From positions 1,311,001-1,375,000 of the forward strand of contig NZ_CP059164.1 in assembly GCF_013466985.1 (NCBI RefSeq): 64,000 bases of DNA. Reading direction: 5' to 3'. This DNA comes from Nocardioides ungokensis. GTDB taxonomy: Bacteria; Actinomycetota; Actinomycetes; Propionibacteriales; Nocardioidaceae. Shown here one piece after another: positions 28,990-40,923 of the stretch. The first letter of the stretch is position 1, and each line of letters opens with the position of its first letter. The position numbers and the translations under genes were made by a program. The notes under the pieces are model-generated. The model was not told the origin of the DNA and searched no databases. It worked only from the letters and a program-made list of their open reading frames with translations.

Positions 28990-30149
28990 TCAGTCGTCGA
29001 GCCACTTCCGGATGGACTCGTCGTGCTGCCCCAGGGTCGGGGGAGCCAGGTGCGTGGAGCGGCCACCGGAGAACGTGTTGTCGTCGAAGCGGATCGGCGA
29101 CCCCGGCAGGTTGAGCGATCCCTGGGTCGCGTGCTCCACCGACAGCAGCAGCCCCTGCGACCGCGTCTGCTCCCAGTCGTAGACGTCGTCGAGGGTGCGC
29201 ACCTTGCCCGACGGGACGCCCGCGTCGGCGAGCAGCCCGAGCCAGTGCTCGGCGGGGTCGGTGGCGAAGTGGGCCTCGAGGAGCGCGACCAGCTCGTCAC
29301 GGTGGCGCACCCGCAGCACGTTGGTGGCGAAGCGCGGGTCGGCGGCGTCGAGCTCGAGCGCGGCGCAGAGCGCGCGCCAGAGGTTCTCGGAGCCGCAGGC
29401 GATCTGGATCGGGGCGGTGCCGGTCTCGAAGAGGCCGTACGGCGCGATGGCGGGGTGGTGGTCGCCGGCCAGGCCCGGGACCTCGCCGGCCACGGTCCAG
29501 CGCGTGCCCTGGAAGGCGTGCACGCCGATCATGCCCGCCAGCAGCGAGGTGCGGACCACGCGCCCGCGGCCGGTCGTCGTCCGCGCTCGTGCAGCGCCGC
29601 GAGCACGCCGAACGCGCCGTTCATCCCGGCCAGCAGGTCGGCGATCGGCACACCCACCTTGGTCGGCTTCTCGGTGCCGGTGATCGACATCAGGCCGCCC
29701 TCGCCCTGCGCGATCTGGTCGTAGCCCGCGCGCTTGGCCTCCGGGCCGTCGTGACCGAAGCCGGTGATCGACAGCACCACCAGGCCGGGGTTGAGCTCGT
29801 GCAGACGCGAGACCGGGAAGCCGAGCCGGTCCAGGACGCCCACCCGGAAGTTCTCCATCAGCACGTCGGCGCGCTGGACGAGCCTCGCCAGGACGTCGCG
29901 GTCCTCCTCGGTCTTCAGGTCGAGGACCAGCGACTCCTTGTTGCGGTTGGTGGAGAGGAAGTACGTCGACTCCCGCTCGTCCTCCTCGCCGATGAACGGC
30001 GGACCCCAGCCGCGGGTGTCGTCGCCGGCCGGCGACTCGATCTTGATGACGCGGGCCCCCATGTCGCCGAGCATCATGGCGGCGTGTGGTCCGGCCAGCG
30101 CCCGGGTCAGGTCGAGGACGAGCAGGTCGGCGAGGGGTCCGTCGGTCAT
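28990..30149 (-). CDS. Class III CoA-transferase, CaiB/BaiF family (frameshifted)
   Basis: A CaiB/BaiF-family CoA-transferase. The N-terminal LDLTRALAGPHAAMMLGDMGARVIK contains the catalytic-Asp region, with NRNKESLVLDLK and GFGHDGP further on. The frame breaks at about 29577; one G missing from a GG(G) run on the coding strand explains it, giving about 386 residues. The ATG at 30149 is preferred over the TTG at 30161. A GGCA-N5-TCAC site like the catabolic operators lies 36 bp upstream. It might activate malonate made by the proposed pathway, but the acceptor is not known. Confidence 0.82.
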
Positions 30150-30184
30150 GGGCCCAGCCAACCATCCGCACCCGCGGCCCGGAA

Positions 30185-30198
30185 TGGCAGAGGTTCAC
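30185..30198. promoter_or_regulatory. Putative operator between CoA-transferase and adnA
   Basis: TGGCA-gaggt-TCAC; the first 11 bases (TGGCAGAGGTT) are identical to the site before hyuA at 13435-13445, and the reverse complement has the same half-sites as 3091-3104. It may serve the CoA-transferase or, less likely, adnA. Confidence 0.35.
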
Positions 30199-30232
30199 GG
30201 AAGTGTCGGCGTCGGATGATTGAGTAACGCCC

Positions 30233-33200
30233 ATGAGCTCGCCGACGACGTACCACCTCGTGCGTCCCCACGTCGTCACCGAGATCCCCACGCTCGACGA
30301 GCACCAGCAGCAGGTCGTCGACCACGCCGGCGGGCCGCTGCTCGTCCTGGCCGGCCCCGGCACCGGCAAGACCACGACGCTGGTCGAGGCGATCGTCCGG
30401 CGCATCGACGACGGTGCCCCCCCGACCAGGTGCTGGCGCTGACCTTCTCGCGCAAGGCCGCCGAGCAGCTGCGCGACCGCGTCACCGCCCGGCTGGGCCG
30501 CACCATGGGCACCACCCTGAGCTCGACCTTCCACTCCTTCGCCTACGCCATGATCCGGCGCTACGCGCCCGCGGAGCTCTACGAGGCGCCGCTGCGGCTG
30601 CTGAGCGCGCCCGAGCAGGACGTCGTGCTGCGCGAGCTCCTCTCCGACCATCCGGAGTCGGTCAGCTGGCCCGACCACCTCGGACGTGCGCTCGGCACGC
30701 GTGGCTTCGCCAAGGAGGTGCACGCGGTTCTCTCCCGGGCCCGGGAGAAGGGGCTCGACGGTCACGCGCTGCGCGCGCTCGGCGAGGCGGAGGGGCTGCC
30801 GGAGTTCATGGCCGCCGGGCTCTTCCTCGACCAGTACCTCACCAACCTCGACAGCCAGGGCGCCATCGACTACGCCGACCTGATCCGCCGGGCCACGATC
30901 GAGGCCGAGGCCCACCGCGACGAGATCCGGGGGCCTGCGCCACGTCTTCGTCGACGAGTACCAGGACACCGACCCCGGCCAGGTGGCCCTGCTGCGGGCG
31001 CTCGCCGGCGACGGTCGCGACCTGACCGTGGTGGGTGACCCGCACCAGTCGATCTACGGGTTCCGTGGCGCCGAGGTCCGCGGCATCCTCGACTTCCCGA
31101 CCGACTTCCCGCAGGCCGACGGGTCCCCCGCCGACGTGGTGGCGCTGCGCACCACCAGGCGCTTCGGTCCCCACCTCCTGCTGGCCTCCCAGCGCGTTGC
31201 TCACCGGCTCGCGCTGCCGGGCAGCATCCCCGCCGACGCCCGGGCGGCGTTCCTCCAGCCGGAGGCCGTCGCCGGTCCGCTCGGCGACGGCCGCGTGCAC
31301 GTCCGCACCTTCGACACCGAGCGCGCCGAGGCCGAGCACCTCGCCGACCTGCTGCGCCGCGCCCACCTCGAGGACGGCATCCCGTGGGACGACATGGCGG
31401 TGCTGGTCCGCTCGGGGCGCGCCTCGATCCCGCCGCTGCGCCGCGCCCTCGGCGCGGCCGGGGTGCCGGTGGAGGTCGCCAGCGACGAGGTCCCGCTGGT
31501 TCGCGATCCGGCGGTGCTGCCGCTGCTCGACGCGCTGCGCGCCGTGGTCAACCTCGACAACGAGGAGGTCGACCACGTCGACCACATCGACGCGAGCCGG
31601 GCCGAGTCGCTCCTGCTCAGCCCGCTCGGAGGGCTCGACGCGGGGGACCTGCGCCGGCTGGCCCGGCAGCTGCGCACCCGTGAGAAGGCCGCGAGCCGAG
31701 AGGAGGGACGCCCGCCGCGGCCCTCCCGCGAGCTGGTGCGCCGGGCCGTCGTCGAAGCCGGGTTCCTCGACGGGCTAACCCTGGACGGGCTCGAGGGCCC
31801 CGAGGTCGTGCGGGCGCGGGCCCTGGTGCAGCTGCTGGTCGACGCGCGCGAGGAGCTCGCCGGTGGCGCCTCGGCCGAGGAGCTGCTCTGGGCGCTGTGG
31901 TCGCGCACCGGCTGGCCGCAGCGACTGCGACGCTCGGTCGATCTCGGTGGCGGTGCCGCGCGTCGGGCGCACCGCGACCTCGACTCCGTCTGTGCGCTCT
32001 TCGACCTGGCCGCCCGTGCCGAGGAACGCCGCGACCACGTCGGCGTGCGGGCCTTCCTGGCGACGCTGGTCGCCCAGCAGATCCCCGCCGACACCCTCGC
32101 CGAGCGCGGCGCCCGGGGGGCCGCGGTGCGGCTGCTGACCGCCCACCGTGCCAAGGGCCTGGAGTGGCGCCTGGTCGTCGTGGCCCACGTCCAGCAGGAC
32201 GGCTGGCCCGACCTGCGCCGCCGCTCCACGCTGCTCCAGGCCGACCGGATCGGGGAGACCGGGATCGTGCCGCCGGTCTCGAGCCGGGCGCTGCTGATGG
32301 AGGAGCGCCGGTTGTTCTACGTCGCCTGCACCCGCGCGCGTCAGCGGCTGGTCGTGACCGCCGTGGCCTCGGCCGACGACGAGGGCGAGCAGCCGTCCCG
32401 GTTCCTCGACGAGCTCGGGGTCCACGTCGAGCGCGTGGTCGGCCGTCCGGCGCGGCCTCTGTCGATGTCCGGCATCGTCGCCGAGCTCCGACGTACCGTC
32501 GCCGACCCCGCGTCCAGCGAGCCGCTGCGCGAGGCCGCTGTACGCCGACTCGCCAGGCTGGCCGGGGAGTCGGTCGGCCAGCGAGCCCTGGTCCCCGCCG
32601 CCGACCCCTCCACCTGGTGGGGCACCCGCGCGGCGAGCCGCTCGGTGCAGCCGGTGCGCGACCCCGACCAGCCGGTGCCGGTCTCGGCCAGCGTGCTGGA
32701 GTCGCTCGGCGTCTGCCCGACGCAGTGGTTCCTCGAGCGCGAGGCCGGGGGAGTCTCGCGGGCACACCAGTCGGCCAACCTCGGCGAGATGGTGCACGCG
32801 CTGGCCCAGCGGGTCGCGACGGGCGACCTGGCGGCCGGGCCCGACGACGTGGACCTGCTGATGTCCCACGTCGACGAGGTCTGGGACCGCCTCGACTTCC
32901 GCACCCCCTGGTCGAAGGCCCGCGAGCACGAGCGGGTCCGCGCAGCCCTCACCCGCTTCCTGCACTGGCACCACGCCAACCGCCGCACCGTGATCGGCAC
33001 CGAGACGCCGTTCGAGACGGTCGTCGAGCTGCCCGACGGTGAGCAGGTGAAGGTCACCGGCTACGCCGACCGGCTCGAGGTCGACGCCGACGGCAGGGCC
33101 GTCGTGGTCGACCTCAAGACCGGCCGGCGGGCGCCGAGCACGAAGTCGGTCGAGAGCCACGTCCAGCTCGGCCTCTACCAGTTCGCCGTCGACCACGGCG

Positions 33201-33475
33201 CCGTCGACCGCCTCACCGACGGCCCCGCCGAGGCGGGCGGCGCGGAGCTGGTCCAGCTCGGCATCATCGACGGCGGTCCGGACGCCGTGGTCCAGCGCCA
33301 GTCGGCCCAGGACGAGGACGGGCCGCAGCGGGAGGAGCTGCGCAGCCAGCTCGAGCGCACCGCCGGCCTGCTGCGCGCCGAGACGTTCCCGGCGGTGGCC
33401 GGCCAGCACTGCCGCGAGTGCTCCTTCGTCCCCATCTGCCCGATCAAGAGCGCCGGAGCGGTGACCGCCCAGTGA
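30233..33475 (+). CDS. adnA: AdnA-like helicase-nuclease subunit (two frame breaks)
   Basis: About 1080 residues after repair: UvrD-type helicase with Walker A GPGTGKTT (residues 41-48), Walker B VFVDEYQDTDP, motif HRAKGLEWRLVVV and VACTRARQRL, then a C-terminal RecB-type nuclease with GYADRLE, VVDLKTG and QLGLYQF. The cysteines at LGVCPTQWF and near the end in CRECSFVPIC look like an AddB/AdnA iron-sulfur site. Two frame breaks: about 30420 (C run one short) and about 30938 (G run one long). It forms a heterodimer with AdnB for double-strand-break end resection. Its stop overlaps adnB (GTGA). Confidence 0.88.
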
Positions 33476-36400
33476 CCAACCCAGTGACCAGCCCGATGAC
33501 CAACCCGGTGACCAGTCCGGTGACCCCGGTGGCCATCGCCGGCCCCGAGGACCTCGCGCGCGTCATGAAGACGCCGTACGCCCCCAGCGACCAGCAGTGG
33601 GCGGCGATCTCGGCGCCGTTGTCCCCGGCGGTGGTGATCGCCGGGGCGGGGTCGGGCAAGACCACGCTGATGGCGGCGCGGGTCGTCTACCTCGTGGTGA
33701 CCGGGCAGGTCCGGCCCGACGAGGTGCTGGGCCTGACGTTCACCACCAAGGCGGCCAGCGAGCTGCGCCAGCGGATCCGCGCCGCGCTGCGCACCGCGGG
33801 CGCGCTCGAGCCGGTCGCGGCGGAGGACGGCGAGGAGGACGTCCTCGAGCCGACGGTCGCGACCTACAACGCGTACGCCGCCGGGCTGCTCACCGACCAC
33901 GGCCTGCGGATCGGCCACGAGCCCGACACCCGGGTGATCACCGACGCCGCTCGCTACCAGCTCGGCGCGCGGGTGATCGACCGCTACACCGGCGAGATCC
34001 GGCACCTCACCGACCACCCCGAGACCGCGATCCAGAACCTCCTGGCGCTCGACAGCGCGATGAGCGAGCACCTGGTCCACCCCGACCGCGTGCGGGCCGT
34101 CGACGCGGAGGCGAGGGAGCGGTTCCAGCGGGCGCTGGAGGAGGAGGTGGCGGGCAAGAACCGCACCACCTACCGCGAGCCGTGCGAGAAGGCCGTTTCG
34201 GCGATCGACCGACGCGCCGAGCTGCTGGGCCTCGTCGAGGCCTACCGCAGGCTCAAGGGCGACCTGGGGCTGATGGACTTCTCCGACCAGATCGAGCTGG
34301 GCGCCCGGCTGGCCAGCGAGCAGCCCGAGGTGGGGGCGCTCGAGCGCTCGAGGTTCAAGGTCGTCCTCCTCGACGAGTACCAGGACACCTCGGTCGCGCA
34401 GGCGGTCATGCTCTCCCGACTCTTCTCGGGGGCCGACGTCGCCGGCGGGCGCGGCCACGCCGTCACCGCGGTGGGCGACCCCAACCAGGCGATCTACGGC
34501 TGGCGCGGCGCCTCGGTCTCCAACATCCTGAACTTCGCCGAGACTTTCCCGGCAGCCTCCGGTGCCGTCCCGGTCCACCCGCTGACCGTCAACCGGCGCT
34601 CGGACCGGCGCATCCTCGACGTCGCCAACCGGCTGGCCGCCCCGTTGCTCGAGCGCTACGACCAGGTCGAACCGCTGGTGCCCAAGCCCGAGGCCGAGCA
34701 GGGCACCGTCACCACCCGGGTCTTCGAGACCCACGCCGACGAGCTGGCCTGGCTCGCGGAGGCGGTCCGCGAGGCGCACGACGGCGATGGTCCGCGATCG
34801 GGGTCCTCACCCGCGACAACGCCCACGCCGAGGACGTCTTCGACGCCCTCACCGGTGCCGGCATCCCCGTCGAGATCGTCGGCCTGTCGGGCCTGCTGAG
34901 GCTGCCCGAGGTCGCCGAGATCGTCGCGATCCTGCACCTGCTCCACGACGTCACCGCCAACGCCGCGCTGCTCACCCTGCTGACCGGTCCGCGGTGGGCG
35001 ATCGGGCCGCGCGACCTGCGACTGCTCAGCCGGCGTGCCCTCGAGATCGCCGGCCGGCAGGGCCGGGGGGTGCAGCACGCCTCGGTCGCCGACCACCTGC
35101 TCGAGATCGCCGACGGCATCGACCCGGCCGAGATCCCCTCGCTGGACGATGCGGTCGCCGACCCCGGCGACGCGGCGTACTCACCCGAGGCCCTGGAGCG
35201 GTTCGCGCTGCTCGCGGCCGAGCTGCGCAGCCTGCGCGGCTACGTCGGCGAGCCGCTGCTCGACATCGTCCGCCGGATCATCGACACCACCGGCACCGAC
35301 GTGGAGCTCGCCTCCGCCGTCAGTCCCGCGGCCGCCGCCCGGCGCGACAACCTCGACCTGTTCGTCAAGGCGGTGGCGGACTTCCAGGCGGTCGACGGCG
35401 ACGTCACCCTGCCCGCCCTGCTGGCCTACCTCACCGCCGAGGACGACCAGGGCAACGGCCTCGACGTCGCCACGCCCACCGAGGCCGACTCGGTGAAGCT
35501 GCTGACGGTGCACCGCTCCAAGGGACTGGAGTGGGACTCGGTGTTCCTGGTGGGGGTCTGCGAGACCCGGTTCCCCTCCAACCGCTCCCGCACCCTGTGG
35601 ACGTCCGCCCCCTCGATCCTGCCGGCGCCGCTGCGTGGGGACGCCCACGACCTGCCCCAGCTGGCCGGCTGGGACAAGGCCGCGCTCGACGCCTACCGGG
35701 CCGCGACCCGGGCGCATGACGCGGAGGAGGAGCTCCGGCTGGGCTACGTCGCCCTGACGCGCGCCGCGCACCGGCTCTCGGTGACCTCCTACCTCTGGAG
35801 CCCGCGCGCGACGCCGTTCGGGCCCTCCGACTACCAGCGGGTGGTCCGCGAGCAGCTCGAGGAGTGGGGCGAGCCGGTGACCGACTGGCTGGACAAGCCC
35901 CAGAAGGGCGATCCCAACCCGTACGCCGCCGTGGACCCCTCCAAGCCCTGGCCGGCGACCGGCACCGGCGTGGAGGCGGCGCTGCGCCTCGAGGCGGCCC
36001 GACGCGTGCGCGCGGCCAACCCGGCCGGGCCCGATCCCGAGCTGGACATGATCGAGGCCGCCCGGGTCGCCGACTGGGACCTCGAGATCGACCGGCTGCT
36101 CGCCGAAGCGCGTCGGGACCGCAGCTCCGACATCGCGGTCAGTCTCCCCAGCAGCCTGTCGGCCACCGCCGTGGCCCGGCTGCGCGACGACCCCGACACG
36201 TTCGCCCGCGAGCTGGCGCGACCGATGCCGCGCCCGCCCTCCTCCGCCGCCCGCTTCGGCACTCGGTTCCACGCCTGGGTCGAGGCGCGGTTCGGCCAGC
36301 AGGACCTCTTCGACTTCGACGACCTGCCGGGACGGGCCGACGCCGGGATCGACGACGACACCGACCTCAAGGAGCTGATCTCCACCTTCGAGAACGGCCC

Positions 36401-36737
36401 GTTCGCGACCCGCACCCCGCACCAGGTCGAAGCGCCGTTCGCGCTGGTCCTCGCCGGCCAGGTGGTGCGTGGGCGGATCGACGCGGTCTACACCCAGAGA
36501 GCCGCCGACGGGGAGCCCGGCTACCTGGTCGTCGACTGGAAGACCAACCGCACCGCCACCGCCGACCCGCTCCAGCTGGCGCTCTACCGGCTCGCCTGGG
36601 CCGAGCTGCACGGGGTGCCCGCCGAACGCGTGCGAGCCGCGTTCTACTACGTCCGCACCGGCGAGGTGATCGAGCCTGCGGGCCTGCCCGACCGTGCGGA
36701 GCTCGAGCGGCTCCTGGAGCTGGGCGGGACCTCGTGA
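33472..36737 (+). CDS. adnB: AdnB-like helicase-nuclease subunit (one frame break)
   Basis: About 1088 residues after repair: Walker A GAGSGKTT (about 58-65), LLDEYQDTS, VGDPNQAIYGWRG, LLTVHRSKGLEWD and YVALTRAAHRLS helicase motifs, then a RecB-like nuclease with GRIDAVY, VVDWKTN and LALYRLAWAE. The frame breaks at about 34790 (one G missing in GATGGTCC). It starts at the GTG inside the adnA stop. Its first 19 residues are a four-residue repeat (V/M)T(N/S)P that offers several in-frame GTG/ATG starts, for example ATG at 33496. It is the main motor of the AdnAB resection machine. Confidence 0.88.
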
Positions 36738-36760
36738 GCCGCACCCGGCGCTGAGCCGGC

Positions 36761-37486
36761 TCAGTCCCGCCCGAGGGCGGCCTCGAGGGCGATCTCGACC
36801 ATGGTGCCGAACGTCTGCTCCCGCTCGTGGGCCGTGGTCTCCTCGCCGGTGACGACGTGGTCGGAGACCGTGCAGATCGCCAGGGCCTTGCGGCCGAACG
36901 ACGCCGCCAGCGTGTACAGCGCGCTCGCCTCCATCTCGACGGCGAGGACGCCGTGGTCGGCCATCCGCCCGATCAGGTCCGGGCGCGGGCTGTAGAAGGA
37001 GTCGTTGCTGAAGATCGGCCCGACGTGGACGTCGGGCCCCTCGCCCGCGGGCACGCGCTGGGTCGCGGCGTCGTACGCCGCCCGCAGCAGCCCGAAGTCG
37101 GCGACGGGAGCGAAGTCGAGGCCCTCGAACCGGACCCGGTTCATCGAGGAGTCGGTGCAGGCACCGGAGGCGATCACGATGTCGCGCAGTGCCACCTTCT
37201 CGGTCAGGGCGCCGCAGGAGCCGACGCGGACGATCGCCTCCACGTCGTACTCACGGAAGAGCTCGTTGACGTAGATCGCCATCGACGGCTGGCCCATCCC
37301 CGATCCCTGCACCGACACGCGCCGGCCCTGCCAGGTGCCGGTGTAGCCGAACATCCCGCGGACCTCGCTGTAGCACTTCGCGTCGTCGAGGAAGGTCTCG
37401 GCGATCCACGTCGCGCGCAGCGGGTCTCCGGGCAGCAGGACGACGGGGGCGATCTCGCCCGGCCGGGCTCCGATGTGCGTGCTCAT
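36761..37486 (-). CDS. deoD: DeoD-type purine-nucleoside phosphorylase
   Basis: A 241-residue hexameric-type purine nucleoside phosphorylase: [11 protein letters not shown] near the N-terminus, [20 protein letters not shown] for phosphate binding, VEMEASALY for ribose contact and SDH (Asp for base protonation) near residue 209. It splits purine (deoxy)nucleosides with phosphate. The ATG at 37486 is chosen. It converges with adnB 23 bp away and is divergent from nudC. Confidence 0.93.
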   Translation of the reverse strand: MSTHIGARPGEIAPVVLLPGDPLRATWIAETFLDDAKCYSEVRGMFGYTGTWQGRRVSVQGSGMGQPSMAIYVNELFREYDVEAIVRVGSCGALTEKVALRDIVIASGACTDSSMNRVRFEGLDFAPVADFGLLRAAYDAATQRVPAGEGPDVHVGPIFSNDSFYSPRPDLIGRMADHGVLAVEMEASALYTLAASFGRKALAICTVSDHVVTGEETTAHEREQTFGTMVEIALEAALGRD

Positions 37487-37588
37487 CTCGGGGTCCCTGC
37501 GGCAGCGCGACCGGAGCGAGTGGTGTCGTGGGGTGAGTTCACGCGGAAAGCCTAGGAGACCGGTCCCGGTCGAGGGCCGAGGGCGGGC

Positions 37589-37594
37589 TAGCCT
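37589..37594 (+). promoter_or_regulatory. -10 hexamer of nudC, leaderless layout
   Basis: TAGCCT, then 6 nt, then the GTG start at 37601. Confidence 0.5.
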
Positions 37595-37600
37595 CGCGGT

Positions 37601-38511
37601 GTGAGCTTCCCGCACGTGCAGCTGGCCGCCAACCCGCACGACCGCACCGGTGTCCGCCGGAAGGACGAGCAGTGGCTCGACGCGCGATGGGCCGACCCGC
37701 GCAGCCGGGTGCTGCTGGTCTCCGGGACCCGCATCCGGCCGGCCGAGGGCAAGCTCGAGTGGCTGTCCACGGCCGACGCGCCGGACGGAGTGCGGGTGCT
37801 GCTCGGCGAGCAGGACGGCACGACGTACTTCGCCGTGGTCGTCGACCCGGCGCAGGCACCGGGGGAGAAGGCCGAGTGGTTCGGGCTGCGTGGGATCCTG
37901 CCGCACCTCGCCGGTGACGGGGTCGCCGACGCGCCCCTGGTCTTCCACGCGATCGGGCTCGCGGAGTGGCTCTACGCGACCCGGTTCTGCCCGCGCTGCG
38001 GCGGCTCGCTGGAGCCCCGGGCGGCGGGCCACGAGCTGGTGTGCACCTCGTGCGGGAAGACCCAGTTCCCCCGCACCGACCCGGCGGTGATCATGGTCGT
38101 CACCTCCGGCGAGCCCGGCTCGGAGGACGAGCGCTGCCTGTTGGGCCGCCAGTCGGTCTGGCCCGAGGGCCGCTACTCCACCCTGGCGGGCTTCTGCGAG
38201 CCGGGCGAGACGCTGGAGGACGCCGTACGCCGTGAGGTCGCCGAGGAGGTCGGCGTCCGGGTGGGGCGGGTCGACTACTTCGGCAACCAGCCCTGGCCGC
38301 TGCCGGCCGCTTGATGCTGGGCTTCGTCGCCCACGCCGAGTCGACCGAGATCCGCGTCGACGACGACGAGATCGAGGACGCCCGTTGGTTCACCCGTGCC
38401 GAGATGAAGGCCGGCGCCGAGGCCGGCACGCTGGTGCTGCCCGGCGGGGTCTCGATCTCACGCTCGCTGGTCGAGCACTGGTACGGCGGCCGGCTCCCCG
38501 GCCACTGGTGA
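37601..38511 (+). CDS. nudC: NAD(+) diphosphatase / deNADding Nudix enzyme NudC (frameshifted)
   Basis: About 303 residues after repair: an N-terminal domain, a zinc ribbon with FCPRCGG and VCTSCG, the Nudix box [20 protein letters not shown], and the NudC signature NQPWPLP just after it. It cuts NADH/NAD and removes NAD caps from RNA. The frame breaks at about 38305, inside the signature (one base missing before CTTGATG), giving a false stop. Repair restores [11 protein letters not shown] and the normal C-terminus. Start is the GTG at 37601, probably leaderless. Confidence 0.9.
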
Positions 38512-38512
38512 C

Positions 38513-38743
38513 TCAGACCAGGGCGGCGAGCTTCTCCTTGACCTGGGCCAGGGACGGGTTGGTCTGGGCGGTGCCGTCGCTGTAGACGAGGGTCGGCACG
38601 GTCTGGTTGCCGCCGTTGGCGGACTCCACGATCTCCGCGGCCTCGGGGTGCTGCTCGATGTCGACGATGTCGAAGGTGATGCCCTCCCGGTCCAGCTGGC
38701 TCTTCAGCCGGTGGCAGTAGCCGCACCAGGGCGTCGTGTACAT
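38513..38743 (-). CDS. mrx1: Mycoredoxin (glutaredoxin-like)
   Basis: A 76-residue mycoredoxin: CGYC active site at residues 7-10 in TPWCGYCHRLK, and the TVPTLVY cis-proline and NPSLAQV motifs. It reduces mycothiol mixed disulfides. The TTG at 38752 would add three residues and is also possible. It is divergent from uvrD2 and converges with nudC (1 bp between stops). Confidence 0.92.
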   Translation of the reverse strand: MYTTPWCGYCHRLKSQLDREGITFDIVDIEQHPEAAEIVESANGGNQTVPTLVYSDGTAQTNPSLAQVKEKLAALV

Positions 38744-38849
38744 CGTGAACAAGTCACACTTCCCATCCGCTCGTCCCGAGCTGTCGTCGTGTCCGTCTAG
38801 GGTTTCGGACCGAGAGGTTAACCAGTTCCACCGAGGAGTTGTTCCCCCG

Positions 38850-40892
38850 ATGCCCAGCGCCCCCGGGCCCAGCCCCGACGACCTGCTGGCCGCGCTCGAC
38901 CCCGAGCAGCGCCGCGTCGCTGAGGCGCTGCGCGGCCCCGTGCGGGTGCTGGCCGGTGCCGGCACCGGCAAGACCCGGGCGATCACCCACCGCATCGCCC
39001 ACGGCGTCGCGACCGGCGTCTACGCGCCGACCGAGATCCTCGCCGTGACCTTCACGACCCGTGCCGCGGGGGAGATGCGGCAGCGCCTCCGGGTGCTCGG
39101 GGCCGGGCCAGTGCAGGCACGCACGTTCCACTCCGCGGCGCTGCGCCAGCTGCGCTACTTCTGGCCCACCGTCCACGGCACCGAGCTGCCGACGCTGATC
39201 GAGTCCAAGATCGGCCTGCTCGCCACGGCGGCCCGCCGGCAGCGGCTCCAGGCCGACCAGGCGCTGCTGCGCGACCTCGCCTCCGAGATCGAGTGGGCCA
39301 AGGTGAGCAACGTCCACCCCGACGACTACGCCCGGGTGGCCGCCGCGCGCGGCCGATCCGTCACGGGCCAGGACGCCGACACCGTGGCGCGGGTCTTCGG
39401 CGCCTACGAGGAGGTCAAGCGCGGGCAGGGCCGGATGGACATGGAGGACGTCCTGCTGCTCACCGCCGGCATGCTCGCCGAGGACGAGCGGGTCGCGGCC
39501 CAGGTCCGCCGGCAGTACAAGTGGTTCGTCGTCGACGAGTTCCAGGACGTGTCGCCCCTGCAGTCCGCGCTGCTGGACCTCTGGCTGGGGGGCCGCGACG
39601 AGCTGTGCGTGGTCGGCGACCCGGCCCAGACGATCTACTCCTTCGCCGGCGCCAACGCCTCCTACCTGCGCGACTTCCCCGCGAAGCACCCGGGCACCAC
39701 CTCGATCGAGCTGGTCCGCAACTACCGCTCGACGCCCGAGATCGTCACCGCCGCCAACACCCTGCTGGCCGGCTCCTCCAGCCGTGGCGTCGACCTGCGG
39801 GCCCAGCGGCCCTCGGGCCCGGCCGTCACCTACACGGCCCAGCCCGACGAGGTCGCCGAGGCGGAGGCGGTGGCCGCCCGGATCGCCCGGCTCAAGGACG
39901 AGGGTCGCACCCTCGGCGAGGTCGCCGTGCTGTTCCGCATCAACGCGCAGTCCGAGGCCTACGAGGAGGCGCTGTCCAGCCGCGGCCTCTCGTACGTCGT
40001 GCGCGGCGCCGCCCGCTTCTTCGACCGGCCGGAGGTGCGCGAGGCCGTCACCCGGCTCCGCGGTGCCGCACGGTCGGGGGAGGGCGACGAGTTCCTCGAG
40101 ACCGTGCACGGCACGCTCTCCGGCATGGGCTGGACCAGCCAGGCGCCGACCACCCGCGGCCAGACCCGGGACCGCTGGGAGTCCTGGCAGGCCCTCATCG
40201 ACCAGGCCACCCAGTTCGCGCGCACCGCCGGCGCGACCCTGGGGGATTTCGTCGACGACCTCGACCGGCGCGCAGCCGAGCAGCACGCCCCGGTCGCCGA
40301 CGGGGTCACGCTCGCCACCTTCCACGCGGCCAAGGGCCTGGAGTGGGACTCGGTCTTCCTGTGCGGGCTGCAGGACGGCACGCTGCCGATCACCTACGCC
40401 GACACCCCCGCCGCGATCGAGGAGGAGCGCCGTCTGCTCTACGTCGGCATGACCCGGGCACGGCTCGACCTCGGGCTGTCGTGGGCGCAGGCCCGCAACC
40501 CCGGCGGCCGCGCATCCCGCAAGCCGTCCCGCTTCCTGACGCCGCTGCTGCCGGAGGAGAGCCGCGTCGACCGGGGACCGGCCCGCAACCGCAAGGTGGC
40601 CGGCTGCCGTGAGTGCGGCAAGCCGCTGATGACGGGGCCGGAGAAGAAGCGGGGTCGGTGCGAGGACTGCCCGGCCTCCTACGACGAGGCACTGTTCGAG
40701 CAGCTGCGCGAGTGGCGCAAGGCGCGGGCCGGCGAGGAGAGCGTGCCGGCGTTCGTGGTGTTCACCGACGCCACCCTGCAGCTCATCGCGGAGCACAAGC
40801 CGCGCACTCCCGAGGCCCTGCTGCGCATCAGTGGTATAGGCCGGTCCAAGGTCGAGAAGTACGGCGAGGACGTGCTCACGCTGGTCGGGTGA
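38850..40892 (+). CDS. uvrD2: ATP-dependent DNA helicase UvrD2
   Basis: 680 residues: Walker A GAGTGKT (36-42), VVDEFQDVSPLQ, GDPAQTIYSFAGA, TFHAAKGLEWD and VGMTRARLDL helicase motifs. The tail carries a tetracysteine zinc motif (CRECG and CEDC, about 589-614) and an HRDC domain to the C-terminus, the arrangement of mycobacterial UvrD2. It is a 3'-5' repair helicase. The ATG at 38850 follows GAGGAG; upstream in-frame codons lie over the mrx1 promoter. Confidence 0.94.
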   Translation: MPSAPGPSPDDLLAALDPEQRRVAEALRGPVRVLAGAGTGKTRAITHRIAHGVATGVYAPTEILAVTFTTRAAGEMRQRLRVLGAGPVQARTFHSAALRQLRYFWPTVHGTELPTLIESKIGLLATAARRQRLQADQALLRDLASEIEWAKVSNVHPDDYARVAAARGRSVTGQDADTVARVFGAYEEVKRGQGRMDMEDVLLLTAGMLAEDERVAAQVRRQYKWFVVDEFQDVSPLQSALLDLWLGGRDELCVVGDPAQTIYSFAGANASYLRDFPAKHPGTTSIELVRNYRSTPEIVTAANTLLAGSSSRGVDLRAQRPSGPAVTYTAQPDEVAEAEAVAARIARLKDEGRTLGEVAVLFRINAQSEAYEEALSSRGLSYVVRGAARFFDRPEVREAVTRLRGAARSGEGDEFLETVHGTLSGMGWTSQAPTTRGQTRDRWESWQALIDQATQFARTAGATLGDFVDDLDRRAAEQHAPVADGVTLATFHAAKGLEWDSVFLCGLQDGTLPITYADTPAAIEEERRLLYVGMTRARLDLGLSWAQARNPGGRASRKPSRFLTPLLPEESRVDRGPARNRKVAGCRECGKPLMTGPEKKRGRCEDCPASYDEALFEQLREWRKARAGEESVPAFVVFTDATLQLIAEHKPRTPEALLRISGIGRSKVEKYGEDVLTLVG

Positions 40893-40923
40893 GCAGGCCT
40901 CCAACTTTTTTCGAGAAATACCC

